Assembly (NCBI RefSeq): GCF_026340675.1
Contig: NZ_JAPEOX010000001.1
Span: 1,984,001-2,048,000, forward strand
Source: Streptomyces sp. NBC_01264
GTDB lineage: Bacteria > Actinomycetota > Actinomycetes > Streptomycetales > Streptomycetaceae
Direction: 5' to 3'
Length of the DNA: 64,000 bases
Shown: positions 51,029-60,010 of the stretch, one piece after another
Numbering within the stretch: the first letter of the stretch is position 1
Layout of the letters: every line of letters starts with the position of its first letter
Translations under genes and position numbers: made by a program
Notes under the pieces: generated by a model
The model's input: the letters and a program-made list of their open reading frames with translations, nothing else
Databases searched by the model: none
What the model was told of the DNA's origin: nothing

Positions 51029-51907
51029 TCAGGCCCCCGGAGCCGCCCACACCTCGCGCGCCCGCTCCACGTGCTCCGCGGCCTGCTCCAGCCCCGCCCG
51101 CGCGGCGGGGTCGCGGCGCGCGGGGTCCAGTACGTTGCGTCCGAAGACCTTACGGGCCCGCGGCGACGGGGTGATCAGCAGCACCTTCGCCCCGGCCTCC
51201 CGCAGCCGGGCGGCCTGCGCCGCGGGCGAGGGGATCAGCCCGGCGCCCGTGGCCATCGGCGCGAGGATCACCACGCGCCCGTAGCCAGAGGCGAGATCGG
51301 CGTTGGCGCCGGAGCGGATCCCGCCGTCGATGAACCGCCGGCCCGCGACCGTCACGGGCGGCCACACCCCGGGGACGGCGCAGCTCGCCGAGACCGCGTC
51401 GAGCAGCCCGGCCTCGCTGCCGCGCTCGAAGGCGGCGAGCTCGCCGGTCAGGGCGTCCACCGCGGTGACGACGAGGCGCCGCTCGGGCCAGTCGCGCGAC
51501 ACCAGCCGGGCTTCGAGCACCTTGCGGCGCTCCTCCTCCGGCCCCGTGTCGGCGGCGAGCGCGAAGGCGCCGATCCGGCGCCGGTAGGACTTCGCGTCGC
51601 GGGAGCGCACCATCGCGACGGCGTACCGCCCGATCAGGGAGGCCCCCAGTTTCGCGGGGAGTTCCCCGCCGGGGTCGCCGAGCTGGCGCTCGTACAGCTC
51701 CTGCGGGGTGAGCAGCCCGGAGGTGAGCTGCGCGCCGACGACCGAGCCGGCCGAGGTCCCGACGACCAGGTCGGCGCCGGTCAGGTCGACGCCCGCGCGG
51801 GCGAGCCCGTAGAGCATCCCGGCCTCCCAGCCGACGCCGGTCAGCCCGCCGCCGCCGAGCACCAGAGCCGTGCCCTTGCCCTGTCCGTTGCTGCTGCCGT
51901 CTTCCAC
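51029..51907 (-). CDS. Patatin-like phospholipase/esterase, 292 aa
   Basis: The oxyanion GGGG loop (ALVLGGGGLTGVGWEAGMLY, residues 14-33), the catalytic serine in GTSAGS (about 50-55) and the aspartate in DGGIRSGANADLA (about 195) complete the Ser-Asp dyad of patatins. It likely cleaves acyl groups from membrane lipids or related esters. It overlaps no neighbour; the next gene starts 11 bases downstream on the same strand. Confidence 0.9.
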   Translation of the reverse strand: MEDGSSNGQGKGTALVLGGGGLTGVGWEAGMLYGLARAGVDLTGADLVVGTSAGSVVGAQLTSGLLTPQELYERQLGDPGGELPAKLGASLIGRYAVAMVRSRDAKSYRRRIGAFALAADTGPEEERRKVLEARLVSRDWPERRLVVTAVDALTGELAAFERGSEAGLLDAVSASCAVPGVWPPVTVAGRRFIDGGIRSGANADLASGYGRVVILAPMATGAGLIPSPAAQAARLREAGAKVLLITPSPRARKVFGRNVLDPARRDPAARAGLEQAAEHVERAREVWAAPGA

Positions 51908-52002
51908 GAACCGCTCCCTCCCCGCATGCCGGTGGTGACGGCAGTCTGGCGCAAGCCGACCACCGCCACCACAGCGGGTACCGCCCGCCCGCTACCGGGC
52001 CG

Positions 52003-53184
52003 CTATCCGACCTCGGTCACCGTCCCGGCCCCGACGGTGCGCCCGCCCTCGCGGATCGCGAAGCCGAGCCCGCTCTCCAGCGGGACGTCCCGGCCGAGCT
52101 CCACGGTCATGGTGACCGTGTCCCCCGGCCGGGCCGCGCCCGCCTCGCCCAGGTCCACGTCGCCCACCACGTCGGCGGTGCGCAGGTAGAACTGCGGCCG
52201 GTAGCCGGTCGCCACCGGCGTGGTGCGACCGCCCTCGCGGGCGGACAGCAGGTACACCCGCGCCGTGAAGCGGCGCCCCGGCACGACGCTGCCGGGCGCG
52301 GCCACCACGTCCCCGCGGCGCACCGCGTCGCGGGGCACCCCGCGCAGCAGCAGCGCGACGTTGTCCCCGGCCTCGGCGGACTCCATCGGCTTCCCGAAGG
52401 TCTCCAGCCCGGTGACCACGGACTCCACGGCCGCGCCGGCACCGGCGCCGAGCAGCGCGACGCGGTCCCCCATGGCCACGGTGCCCCGCTCGACGGCGCC
52501 GGTGACGACGGTGCCGCGACCGGTGATGGTGAGGACGTTCTCCACCGGCATCAGGAACGGCGCGTCGGTGTACCGCACGGGCGTGGGCACGTACGTGTCC
52601 ACGGCGTCGAGCAGGGCCTCGATCGAGGAGGTCCAGCGCGGGTCGCCGTCCAGCGCCCCGAGCCCGGAGACCCGTACGACGGGGGCGCCGTCCCCGCCGT
52701 AGCCGTTCGCGGTGAGCAGCTCGCGGACCTCCAGCTCGACCAGGTCGGTCAGCTCGGGGTCCCCGGCGTCGGCCTTGTTCAGAGCGACGACGATGTGGTC
52801 GACGCCGACCTGCCGGGCGAGGAGCACGTGCTCGGCGGTCTGCGGCATGACCCCGTCGAGCGCGGAGACGACGAGGATCGCCCCGTCGAGCTGGGCCGCG
52901 CCCGTGACCATGTTCTTGATGTAGTCCGCGTGTCCAGGCATGTCCACGTGGGCGTAGTGCCGGGTGTCGGTCTCGTACTCGACGTGCGTGAGGTTGATGG
53001 TGATGCCGCGCCGGGCCTCCTCGGGGGCCCGGTCGATCCGGTCGAACGGCACGAAGGAGGCGCCGCCCCGCTCGGCCAGGACCTTGGTGATGGCGGCGGT
53101 CAGCGTCGTCTTGCCGTGGTCGACGTGACCCATGGTGCCGATGTTGAGGTGCGGCTTGGTGCGCACGAAGGCCGTCTTGGCCAT
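52003..53184 (-). CDS. tuf3: Elongation factor Tu, divergent copy (Tuf3 type), 393 aa
   Basis: All EF-Tu GTPase motifs are present: [13 protein letters not shown] (in place of the usual DCPGH), NKAD and SGLGAL (in place of SALKAL). The effector region reads [14 protein letters not shown], different from the RGITISIAHVEY typical of the main copy. The sequence lacks several otherwise constant residues, matching the divergent third EF-Tu described in Streptomyces, a paralogue that can be resistant to EF-Tu antibiotics and is reported to be induced in the stringent response. The ATG at 53184 follows GGGAAG. It stands alone rather than in the ribosomal str operon. Confidence 0.92.
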   Translation of the reverse strand: MAKTAFVRTKPHLNIGTMGHVDHGKTTLTAAITKVLAERGGASFVPFDRIDRAPEEARRGITINLTHVEYETDTRHYAHVDMPGHADYIKNMVTGAAQLDGAILVVSALDGVMPQTAEHVLLARQVGVDHIVVALNKADAGDPELTDLVELEVRELLTANGYGGDGAPVVRVSGLGALDGDPRWTSSIEALLDAVDTYVPTPVRYTDAPFLMPVENVLTITGRGTVVTGAVERGTVAMGDRVALLGAGAGAAVESVVTGLETFGKPMESAEAGDNVALLLRGVPRDAVRRGDVVAAPGSVVPGRRFTARVYLLSAREGGRTTPVATGYRPQFYLRTADVVGDVDLGEAGAARPGDTVTMTVELGRDVPLESGLGFAIREGGRTVGAGTVTEVG

Positions 53185-53490
53185 GTTGTCTTCCCGTGTG
53201 GTTCCGAAGCTGGAAATACGGGACCCCTGAGCGAACCGACCCTCCCCCTGTGGGGTCCGCCGGACGATCCGGGAAGGGTCAGCTTCGTGCGCCGCCGAAT
53301 GCGGGTGCGCCTGCGGCGGGCTGTGCGGGGACGGCAGCCTTCGGCGCGTCCGCGACTGCGGACGGCGCTGCGGGGAAGGTCTGCCTGGACATGTGCCAGA
53401 TCCTGCCGGAACGGGCGCGGCGGGGCCACTGAATATTCGGCCCCCGCAGGGAAGCTGACCCCGACCGGTCCCGCGGCCGGCCGGAGGCCC
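53185..53490. promoter_or_regulatory. Leader region of tuf3
   Basis: About 300 bases contain no gene on either strand with a start context. It should carry the tuf3 promoter and 5' leader. It contains GC-rich inverted pieces (around 53225-53275) but no riboswitch was recognised. Confidence 0.35.
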
Positions 53491-53524
53491 GCATAGGGCC
53501 TCCGGCCGGCCGGAGGCCCTATGC
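53491..53524 (-). terminator. 34-base perfect palindrome overlapping a stop codon
   Basis: GCATAGGGCCTCCGGCC (53491-53507) is followed directly by its exact reverse complement (53508-53524). It contains the TAG stop of the AlkD-like gene (53519-53521) and would end that transcript before tuf3. A loop of about four bases must form from the centre. Confidence 0.7.
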
Positions 53525-54253
53525 GCCGCCGATGTGCTTCGACGCCTCGCGTACCGAGAGCGGGGACAGCGTCCCCCGCTCGGCGGCGATGAAGGACCGG
53601 ACCGCTTCGGGGTCCGTCTTCGCGTACTCGCGCAGGCACCAGCCGATGGCCTTGCGGATGAAGAAGTCGGGGTGGCCGGCCTGGCGCCGGCAGTACGCGA
53701 AGAGCCGGTCGGTGTCGGTCGCGGACTTGTACCGGAGCTGGTGGAGCAGGGCGGTGCGCGCCACCCACAGGTTGCCGTCCTCGATCCACTCGTCCATGAC
53801 GGCGGGGAGCGCCTGGTCGGCCGCCACGAGCGGGCCGACCGTGTGCGCGGCGAGCAGGTCGACGGTGTCCCACCAGGAGTCGGTCACGATCAGGTGCCGG
53901 ACCACGGGCAGGATGCCCGAGGAGCAGCGGGAGACGTGCCGGCGCAGGTACTCGACGGCGAAGTACCGGTACTCACGCTCCGCGAGCTCCCAGCAGCGCA
54001 GCGCGAGGGCCGCGCAGTCCGCTTCGGACGGTTTCGGGGTGTCCTTGATCACGGCCCGGGACAGCTCGCGGCGCAGCGGGGTGGGGATCCCGAGGAAGGG
54101 CGAGACGTCCTTCATGTACGCGGCCATGGGCCCGGCCCGCTCCGCGTCGGCCGCGGCGCCGTAGGACTCCGTGAGCCGCGCCACCATCAGCTCGGCGAGG
54201 CCGCCGTGCGCGTCCCCGGCTTCGGTCCGGGGCCGCCGGTCGTTCGACTGCAT
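53519..54253 (-). CDS. AlkD-like DNA alkylation repair protein, 244 aa
   Basis: The protein is a series of HEAT-like helical repeats with [46 protein letters not shown] and the tail REASKHIG, characteristic of the AlkD/DNA alkylation repair family. AlkD excises bulky or positively charged alkylated bases. The ATG at 54253 lies about 50 bases from the divergent membrane gene start, sharing one short promoter region. Confidence 0.9.
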   Translation of the reverse strand: MQSNDRRPRTEAGDAHGGLAELMVARLTESYGAAADAERAGPMAAYMKDVSPFLGIPTPLRRELSRAVIKDTPKPSEADCAALALRCWELAEREYRYFAVEYLRRHVSRCSSGILPVVRHLIVTDSWWDTVDLLAAHTVGPLVAADQALPAVMDEWIEDGNLWVARTALLHQLRYKSATDTDRLFAYCRRQAGHPDFFIRKAIGWCLREYAKTDPEAVRSFIAAERGTLSPLSVREASKHIGGA

Positions 54254-54302
54254 GAGGCCCAGATTACGGCGCTCGGACAGGGGGGTCGGTTAGTCTCCCG
54301 GA

Positions 54303-55040
54303 ATGTCCCTCCTCCTCGCGCCGTGGACGCGGCTCTCGCTGCTCGTCGTGCTGCTCCTCGCGGCCGGCGTCTGCGTCGTGCTGTACGAACCCCAGCGCCT
54401 GCTCTCGGAGGGCTGGCCCCCGGGGCTCCCGGTGGGCACCGCCGTCCTTCTCTTCGCCGCGGCGTACGGGGTGTGCACGGCCGCCCTGGTGCCGCGCCCC
54501 CTGCTGAACCTGGCCGCCGGGGCCCTCTTCGGCTCCCAGTTCGGCCTGCTCGCCGCGGTCGGCGGGTCGGTGGTCGGCGCGGGGATCTCCTTCGGCCTCG
54601 GCCGGATGATGGGGCGCGACGCCCTGCGTCCGCTGATCCGCGGCCGCTGGCTGCAGGCGGCCGACGACCAGCTGGCCCGGCACGGCTTCCGCTCGATGCT
54701 CGCGATCCGGATCTTCCCGGGTCTGCCCTTCGTCGTGGCCAACTACGCCGCCGCGCTGTCCCGCTGCGGCTGGCTGCCCTTCCTCCTCGCCACCGCGATC
54801 GGCGTGGTCCCGAACACCGCCGCGTACGTGATCGCGGGGTCCAGCGCCTCCTCCCCGACCTCTCCCGCGTTCCTCGCCTCGTTCGGCTTCATCGCCCTCT
54901 CCGCGGTGGGGGCGACGGTCGTCGCCTGGCGCAAGCGGCACCGGCTGGCGCCCGTGCGCAGGCCCGAGCGGCCCGTGCCGGCGCGGGAACTGACGGCCGT
55001 ACACCCCCCTGTGGTCACGGCCTCACCCCACGGGCCCTAG
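54303..55040 (+). CDS. VTT-domain (TVP38/TMEM64) membrane protein, 245 aa
   Basis: The central VTT/SNARE-associated domain is visible: LVPRPLLNLAAGALFGSQFG, GGSVVGAGISFGLGR and FPGLPFVVANYAAALSR. Such proteins scramble or transport membrane lipids or related compounds. Six or so hydrophobic helices run through the sequence, and the C-terminal 40 residues are basic. The ATG at 54303 follows TCTCCCGGA weakly. The uppP gene follows 48 bases later, so the two may share an undecaprenyl or membrane lipid role. Confidence 0.85.
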   Translation: MSLLLAPWTRLSLLVVLLLAAGVCVVLYEPQRLLSEGWPPGLPVGTAVLLFAAAYGVCTAALVPRPLLNLAAGALFGSQFGLLAAVGGSVVGAGISFGLGRMMGRDALRPLIRGRWLQAADDQLARHGFRSMLAIRIFPGLPFVVANYAAALSRCGWLPFLLATAIGVVPNTAAYVIAGSSASSPTSPAFLASFGFIALSAVGATVVAWRKRHRLAPVRRPERPVPARELTAVHPPVVTASPHGP

Positions 55041-55088
55041 CATCGGACCCGAACTGCCCGACGATCACAAGGACGAGCGCACCCCGAC

Positions 55089-55967
55089 ATGAACTGGATC
55101 GAATCCCTCATCCTCGGTCTCGTCCAAGGACTTACGGAGTTCCTCCCGATCTCCTCCAGCGCCCATCTCCGGCTGACCGCGGCGTTCGCCGGCTGGACGG
55201 ACCCGGGCGCGGCCTTCACCGCCATCACGCAGATCGGCACCGAGGCCGCCGTACTGATCTACTTCCGCAAGGACATCGCGAAGATCATCTCCACGTGGTT
55301 CCGCTCGCTGTACACGAAGGCGCTGCGCTCCGAGCAGGAAGCCAAGATGGGCTGGCTGGTGATCGTCGGCTCGATTCCGATCGGCGTCCTCGGCCTCGCC
55401 TTCAAGGACCAGATCGAGGGCCCGTTCCGCGACCTGCGGCTGATCGCCACCACCCTCATCGTGATGGGCATCGTGCTCGGCGTCGCCGACCGGCTGGCCG
55501 CGCGCGACGAGGAGGGCGGCCGGCACCGCGCCATCCGCGAGCGCAAGACCCTGAAGGAACTGGGCGTCAAGGACGGCCTCATCTTCGGTCTCTGCCAGGC
55601 GATGGCCCTGATCCCGGGCGTGTCCCGGTCCGGTGCCACGCTCTCCGGCGGTCTGCTGCTGGGCTTCACCCGCGAGGCGGCCGCCCGCTACTCCTTCCTC
55701 CTCGCGATCCCGGCCGTGCTGGCCTCCGGCCTGTTCGAGATCAAGGACGTGATGGAGGACCCGGGGCACATCGAATGGCCTCAGACGATCTTTGCCACGG
55801 TCATCGCCTTCCTCGTCGGCTACGCGGTCATCGCCTGGTTCATGAAGTTCATCTCCAGCAAGAGCTTCATGCCGTTCGTGATCTACCGGGTCCTGCTCGG
55901 CATCCTGCTGTTCGTCCTGATCGGCATGGGTGTCCTCAGCCCCCACGCGGGCGAGTCGGCCGGCTAG
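55089..55967 (+). CDS. uppP: Undecaprenyl-diphosphatase UppP (BacA), 292 aa
   Basis: UppP recycles the lipid carrier of peptidoglycan and other cell-wall polymers by removing one phosphate from undecaprenyl diphosphate. Both conserved active-site stretches are visible: GLVQGLTEFLPISSSAHL (about 10-27) and LIPGVSRSGATLSGGLLLG (about 176-194). Length and helix count are typical. The ATG at 55089 follows AAGGACGAG. It ends at a strong hairpin and probably shares a transcript with the VTT protein. Confidence 0.96.
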   Translation: MNWIESLILGLVQGLTEFLPISSSAHLRLTAAFAGWTDPGAAFTAITQIGTEAAVLIYFRKDIAKIISTWFRSLYTKALRSEQEAKMGWLVIVGSIPIGVLGLAFKDQIEGPFRDLRLIATTLIVMGIVLGVADRLAARDEEGGRHRAIRERKTLKELGVKDGLIFGLCQAMALIPGVSRSGATLSGGLLLGFTREAAARYSFLLAIPAVLASGLFEIKDVMEDPGHIEWPQTIFATVIAFLVGYAVIAWFMKFISSKSFMPFVIYRVLLGILLFVLIGMGVLSPHAGESAG

Positions 55968-55998
55968 TACGGGTACCACTCACCGCTTCGCGTGAATC

Positions 55999-56032
55999 GG
56001 AGGCCGTCCGGGAACGTTCCCGGACGGCCTCC
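55999..56032 (+). terminator. Perfect hairpin after uppP
   Basis: GGAGGCCGTCCGGGAAC (55999-56015) is followed at once by its reverse complement (56016-56032), 32 bases after the uppP stop. Classic GC-rich Streptomyces terminator. Confidence 0.85.
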
Positions 56033-56081
56033 GCGTCGTTGTGGAGGGAGAGACCTGAAGACGAACAGCAGGGGGTGTCCC

Positions 56082-56258
56082 ATGGGTCGAGTGGTGTTGG
56101 AGCGGTTTCCGGCCGGAAGTCCGAGGGGGAGTTGGCCGGCCGAGGAGTACGCGGCGCAGCGGACGCGCGAGGGCGTGCCCGCGGAGGTGGTGATGGATCT
56201 GGCGAGCGACGCCTACCTCGTGGTGGTCCGTCCCCGGGAGGCGCGTTCCGGTCACTGA
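56082..56258 (+). CDS. Small conserved-looking protein, 58 aa
   Basis: ATG 56082 (MGRVVLERFPAGSPRGSWPA) encodes a compact polar protein with a central helix (EEYAAQRTREGVPAEVVMDL) and a strand (DAYLVVVRP). GGGGG precedes the ATG. Codon bias and composition are good for its size, and I believe similar short proteins occur in other Streptomyces, but no function is known. Confidence 0.6.
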   Translation: MGRVVLERFPAGSPRGSWPAEEYAAQRTREGVPAEVVMDLASDAYLVVVRPREARSGH

Positions 56259-56327
56259 TCCGCCGCCGGGGCATCCGGGCCGCGCACGCCCCTTGGCCTC
56301 CGCGCCCCGCGCGCGCACACTGACCCG

Positions 56328-56807
56328 ATGACGCAGCGTGTGGACCTTGCGGGCGTGATGGACCGACTGGCGATCGACGAGCTGGTCACGGGGTACGCCA
56401 TCGCCGTGGACGACGGCGACTGGGACGCCTACCGCGCCCTGTTCGCCCCGGGCGGGCGGGCCGACTACGCCTCGGCCGGCGGGATCGAGGGCCCGGCCGG
56501 GGAGGTGGCGGACTGGCTGTCGGAGACGATGAAGCTGTTCCCGGTGCGCCAGCACCTCATCGTGAACCGGCTGATCCGGATCGCGGACCTGGGCGGCTCC
56601 CCCGGTGACACGGCGGAGGTCCGGGCCGACTTCCTCAATCCCATGCGGCTGGCCGGGGAGGAGCCCGACGACGGTACTCTCCCGGTGACCGCGCCCAACT
56701 TCGTCGCGGCGGGCCGCTACACCTTCGCCGTCGTCCGGACCGCGCGGTCCGGCTGGCGGCTCTCACGGGTCACCGTCCACGAGAAGTGGCGGCACATGTC
56801 GTTCTGA
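56328..56807 (+). CDS. SnoaL-like / NTF2-fold protein, 159 aa
   Basis: The pattern LAIDELVTGYAIAVDDGDWD, then YRALFAPGGRADYA is the start of the SnoaL-like NTF2-fold family. The barrel continues to the C-terminus (WRLSRVTVHEKWRH). Such domains are used as enzymes (cyclases, dehydratases) or ligand-binding regulators. There is no biosynthetic context here. The ATG at 56328 has a weak ribosome binding site. Confidence 0.82.
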   Translation: MTQRVDLAGVMDRLAIDELVTGYAIAVDDGDWDAYRALFAPGGRADYASAGGIEGPAGEVADWLSETMKLFPVRQHLIVNRLIRIADLGGSPGDTAEVRADFLNPMRLAGEEPDDGTLPVTAPNFVAAGRYTFAVVRTARSGWRLSRVTVHEKWRHMSF

Positions 56808-56888
56808 CGGCGCGGCGATGCGGCGGCGCCGCTATACAGCGGTTCGGCGGGCGGGGCTGTTCCACCCGGGAAGCGGAGGCCCAACACC

Positions 56889-58424
56889 ATGCTGACGGTC
56901 TCGACGGGCTCTTCGGTCCCGCGGCGGGTCCTGTGGTGGCGTGCGGTGGCGGCCGTCACGGCGGGGGCCCTGCCCTGCCTCGCCTTCCCCGCCCCCGCGC
57001 TGTGGTGGTTCGCCTACGTCGCCCTCGTGCCCTGGATCCTGCTGCTGAGGTCGGCCCCCACCGGCCGGCGCGCGGCCCTGGAGGGCTGGCTGGGCGGCGC
57101 CGGCTTCGTCTTCGCCGTGCACCACTGGCTGCTGCCCAGCCTGCACGTGTTCCTGTTCGCCCTGGCGGCGCTGCTGGGCCTGCTCTGGATCCCCTGGGCC
57201 CTGCTGGTACGGGAGTTGCTCGGCGGACGGCCCGGGGGGCGCCGGGCGGGCGCCGCGCTGGTCCTCGTACCGGCGGGCTGGCTGCTGTCGGAGCTGGCCC
57301 GGTCCTGGAACGGGCTGGGCGGGCCGTGGGGGCTGCTCGGCGCCAGTCAGTGGCAGGTGGCCCCCGCGCTGCGGCTGGCATCGGTGGGCGGAGTCTGGCT
57401 GGTCGGCCTGCTGGTCGTGGCGGTGAACTGCGCCCTGGCGCTGCTGATCACGGCCCCGAGGGCGGCCCGGGTGGCGGCGCTGGCCGGGGTGACGGGCTGC
57501 GCGGTGCTGACGGGGGTGGTGTGGCTGTGGGCGCCCCGTCCGGAGGTCTCGGGCATCCTCCGCGTGGCCGTCGTACAGCCGGGCACGGTCGCGGACGGCC
57601 CGGACAGCGCGGAGCGGCGGTTCGCCGCCGGTGAGCAGCTGACCGCGCCCCTGGCCGGGCAGCGCCCCGACCTCGTGGTGTGGGGCGAGAGCAGTGTCGG
57701 CGAGGACCTGACGGCCCGCCCGGACCTGGCCCGGCGGCTCGCCGACCTGTCGGCGCGGGTGGGGGCTCCGCTGCTGGTCAACGTGGACGCGCGGGCCGCC
57801 GACCGGCCGGGGATCCGCAAATCGGCGGTGCTCCTCGGTCCCGGGGGCCCGACCGGTGACCGGTACGACAAGATGCGCCTGGTTCCCTTCGGGGAGTACG
57901 TGCCGGCCCGCGAACTGCTGGGCTGGGCCACCTCGGTCGGCAAGGCGGCCGACGAGAACCGCGTCCCGGGCGACGCACAGGTCCTCATGGACCTGCCCGG
58001 CCGGGCGGACGTCCGCCTCGGCCCGCTGGTCTGCTTCGAATCGGCGTTCCCCGACATGAGCCGGCGCCTCGTCCGCGACGGAGCCTCCGTGCTGATCGAC
58101 CAGTCGGCCACGTCCAGCTTCCAGGACGGCTGGGCCCCGGCCCAGCACGCCTCGCTGTCCGCGCTGCGGGCGGCGGAGACCGGCCGGCCCGAGGTGCACG
58201 CCACCCTGACCGGGATCAGCGCGGTGCACGGCCCCTCCGGCGAGCGGATCGGGTCCGCGCTGTCGACCTCGGCCCGGACGGCTCGGGTCTACGAGGTCCC
58301 GCTCGCCCGGGGCACGACCCTCTACGTCCGCTTCGGGGACTGGGCGGTGGGCGCCGCGCTGGCCGCCCTGGCCGCCCTGGCCGCGTACTGCGCGGTCTCG
58401 GGCGCCCGCTCCGTACGGGGGTAG
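56889..58424 (+). CDS. lnt: Apolipoprotein N-acyltransferase Lnt, 511 aa
   Basis: Lnt adds the third fatty acid to the N-terminal cysteine of lipoproteins. An N-terminal membrane region of about seven helices (about 10-215) precedes a nitrilase-like periplasmic domain with the catalytic triad visible as E267 (WGES), K328 (YDKMRLVPFGEYVP) and C382 (CFESAFPD). A final helix follows (LAALAALAAYCAV). ATG 56889 lies after GGAAGCGGAGG. Actinobacteria often have two Lnt copies; this is a full-length one. It is convergent with the oxidoreductase gene, 1 base apart. Confidence 0.93.
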   Translation: MLTVSTGSSVPRRVLWWRAVAAVTAGALPCLAFPAPALWWFAYVALVPWILLLRSAPTGRRAALEGWLGGAGFVFAVHHWLLPSLHVFLFALAALLGLLWIPWALLVRELLGGRPGGRRAGAALVLVPAGWLLSELARSWNGLGGPWGLLGASQWQVAPALRLASVGGVWLVGLLVVAVNCALALLITAPRAARVAALAGVTGCAVLTGVVWLWAPRPEVSGILRVAVVQPGTVADGPDSAERRFAAGEQLTAPLAGQRPDLVVWGESSVGEDLTARPDLARRLADLSARVGAPLLVNVDARAADRPGIRKSAVLLGPGGPTGDRYDKMRLVPFGEYVPARELLGWATSVGKAADENRVPGDAQVLMDLPGRADVRLGPLVCFESAFPDMSRRLVRDGASVLIDQSATSSFQDGWAPAQHASLSALRAAETGRPEVHATLTGISAVHGPSGERIGSALSTSARTARVYEVPLARGTTLYVRFGDWAVGAALAALAALAAYCAVSGARSVRG

Positions 58425-58425
58425 C

Positions 58426-59331
58426 TCAGGACGCCTGCTCCAGCGCCGAGCGCACCACGCGCTCGCACAGTTCGTGGGTCAGCAGGGCGTCGCGCGCGCT
58501 GAGGGTCGTCCCCGTGGCGACGGCCTCCAGGAAGGAGTCGACGACCTGCTCGATGCCGCGCTGGCGGGCCACCGACACCCAGTCCCCGCGCCGCCGGACC
58601 GTGGGCTGACCCTTGTGGTCGATGACCTCCGCGAGGTTGACGACCTGGCGCTTGGTGTCCTGCCCGGAGACCTCCAGCACCTCCTCCGTGGAACCGGAGA
58701 GGCGGTTCATGATGCCGAGCGCGGTGAAGCCCGTACCGGACAGCTGGAGCACGACCTGGCTCATCAGGCCGTCCCGCACCACGGCCCGTACGTCGACCTG
58801 GTCGGCCTCGCCGGGCAGCAGGAAGCGCAGCGTGTCGACGACGTGGATGAAGTCGTCCAGGACGAAGGTCCGTACGTCCTCGGGCAGGCCGACCCGGTTC
58901 TTCTGCATGACGATGAGGTCGCGCGCGTGGTCGGCGCACTGTGCGTAGCCGGGCGCGTGGCGGCGGTTGAAGCCGACGGCGAGGGAAACCCCGCGTTCCT
59001 CGGCCAGTTCGACCAGGCGGCGCGATTGCGCGAGCTCGTAGGCGATCGGCTTGTCGACGTACGTCGGCACGCCCGCCTCGAGCAGCCGTTCCACGATCTC
59101 GGGGTGCACGGCGGTCGGGGCGTGCACGAAGGCCGCGTCGAGCTTCTGGGCGAGCAGCGAGTCGAGGTCGGTGTGCAGGCGTTCGGCCGGGACGCGGTGC
59201 TGGGCGCCGACCCGCTCGAGGGTGGCCGGGGTCCTGGTCTGCAGGTGCAGTTCGAGCCCCGGGCGGGTGGTCAGGACGGGCAGGTACGCCTTCTGCGCGA
59301 TGTCGCCGAGTCCGATACAGCCGACCTTCAC
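58426..59331 (-). CDS. Gfo/Idh/MocA-family oxidoreductase, 301 aa
   Basis: The GTG at 59331 (VKVGCIGLGDIAQKAYLPVL) has CTGGAGG at good spacing. A Rossmann NAD(P)-binding start (VGCIGLGDIA) and the conserved EKP-like segment YVDKPIAYEL (about 95-104) define the family. The substrate, usually a sugar or inositol derivative, is unknown. Compared with the textbook EKP, the glutamate is replaced by D, a change seen in many members. It ends 1 base from the lnt stop in a tail-to-tail layout. Confidence 0.9.
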   Translation of the reverse strand: MKVGCIGLGDIAQKAYLPVLTTRPGLELHLQTRTPATLERVGAQHRVPAERLHTDLDSLLAQKLDAAFVHAPTAVHPEIVERLLEAGVPTYVDKPIAYELAQSRRLVELAEERGVSLAVGFNRRHAPGYAQCADHARDLIVMQKNRVGLPEDVRTFVLDDFIHVVDTLRFLLPGEADQVDVRAVVRDGLMSQVVLQLSGTGFTALGIMNRLSGSTEEVLEVSGQDTKRQVVNLAEVIDHKGQPTVRRRGDWVSVARQRGIEQVVDSFLEAVATGTTLSARDALLTHELCERVVRSALEQAS

Positions 59332-59413
59332 CGGGACCTCCAGGTTCGTTCCTTGTGGGAGTACGCAGCCTAATCGTTGATGGCCACGGCCGTGTTCGAC
59401 CAGGATGGGGGCC

Positions 59414-59938
59414 ATGACCACCAGCGACGGATCCCACCGCCCCGAACCCTCCACCACGGCCGACGAGCGGGAGATGCTCGACGGCTGGCTCGACTACCAC
59501 CGCTCCACCCTGGCCTGGAAGTGCGAGGGCCTGTCCGACGCGCAGCTGCGCACCACCCCGCTGCCGCCGTCCGCACTGAGCCTGCTGGGGCTGGTGCGCC
59601 ACATGGCGGAGGTGGAACGGTACTGGTTCCGGGAGGTCATGCTGGCCGAGGACCTGCCCGAGCTGTACTGCACCGGCGAAAACCCGGACGGGGACTTCCA
59701 GTTCACCGACCGGGACACCTGGGCCGAATCCGAGCGGGTCTGGCGGACCGAGATCGAACTGGCCCGGCAGGCCGCGGCCGGCCGCTCCCTGGAGCTGGTC
59801 TCCAAGCCCGAAAGCCACCGCCGGGGCGAGGTGTTCAGCCTGCGCTGGGTCTACACCCACATGATCGAGGAGTACGCGCGCCACAACGGCCACGCCGACC
59901 TGCTGCGCGAGCACCTCGACGGCGCCACGGGCGAGTAG
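59414..59938 (+). CDS. DinB/DUF664-family protein, 174 aa
   Basis: A four-helix bundle pattern is visible with LLGLVRHMAEVERYWFREVM and FSLRWVYTHMIEEYARHNGH, where the spaced histidines are the metal ligands of the DinB_2/DUF664 group. Such proteins are likely thiol-dependent transferases (bacillithiol or mycothiol). ATG 59414 is used, as GATGGGGGCC precedes it; an ATG 9 bases earlier is possible. It is divergent from the oxidoreductase gene. Confidence 0.88.
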   Translation: MTTSDGSHRPEPSTTADEREMLDGWLDYHRSTLAWKCEGLSDAQLRTTPLPPSALSLLGLVRHMAEVERYWFREVMLAEDLPELYCTGENPDGDFQFTDRDTWAESERVWRTEIELARQAAAGRSLELVSKPESHRRGEVFSLRWVYTHMIEEYARHNGHADLLREHLDGATGE

Positions 59939-60010
59939 CCGTCACCCGTGCGGGGTGAATATCGGCTCCGGGTTTTCCGCGCGGGGTCCTCGCACAGCAG
60001 AGTGGTGTGA

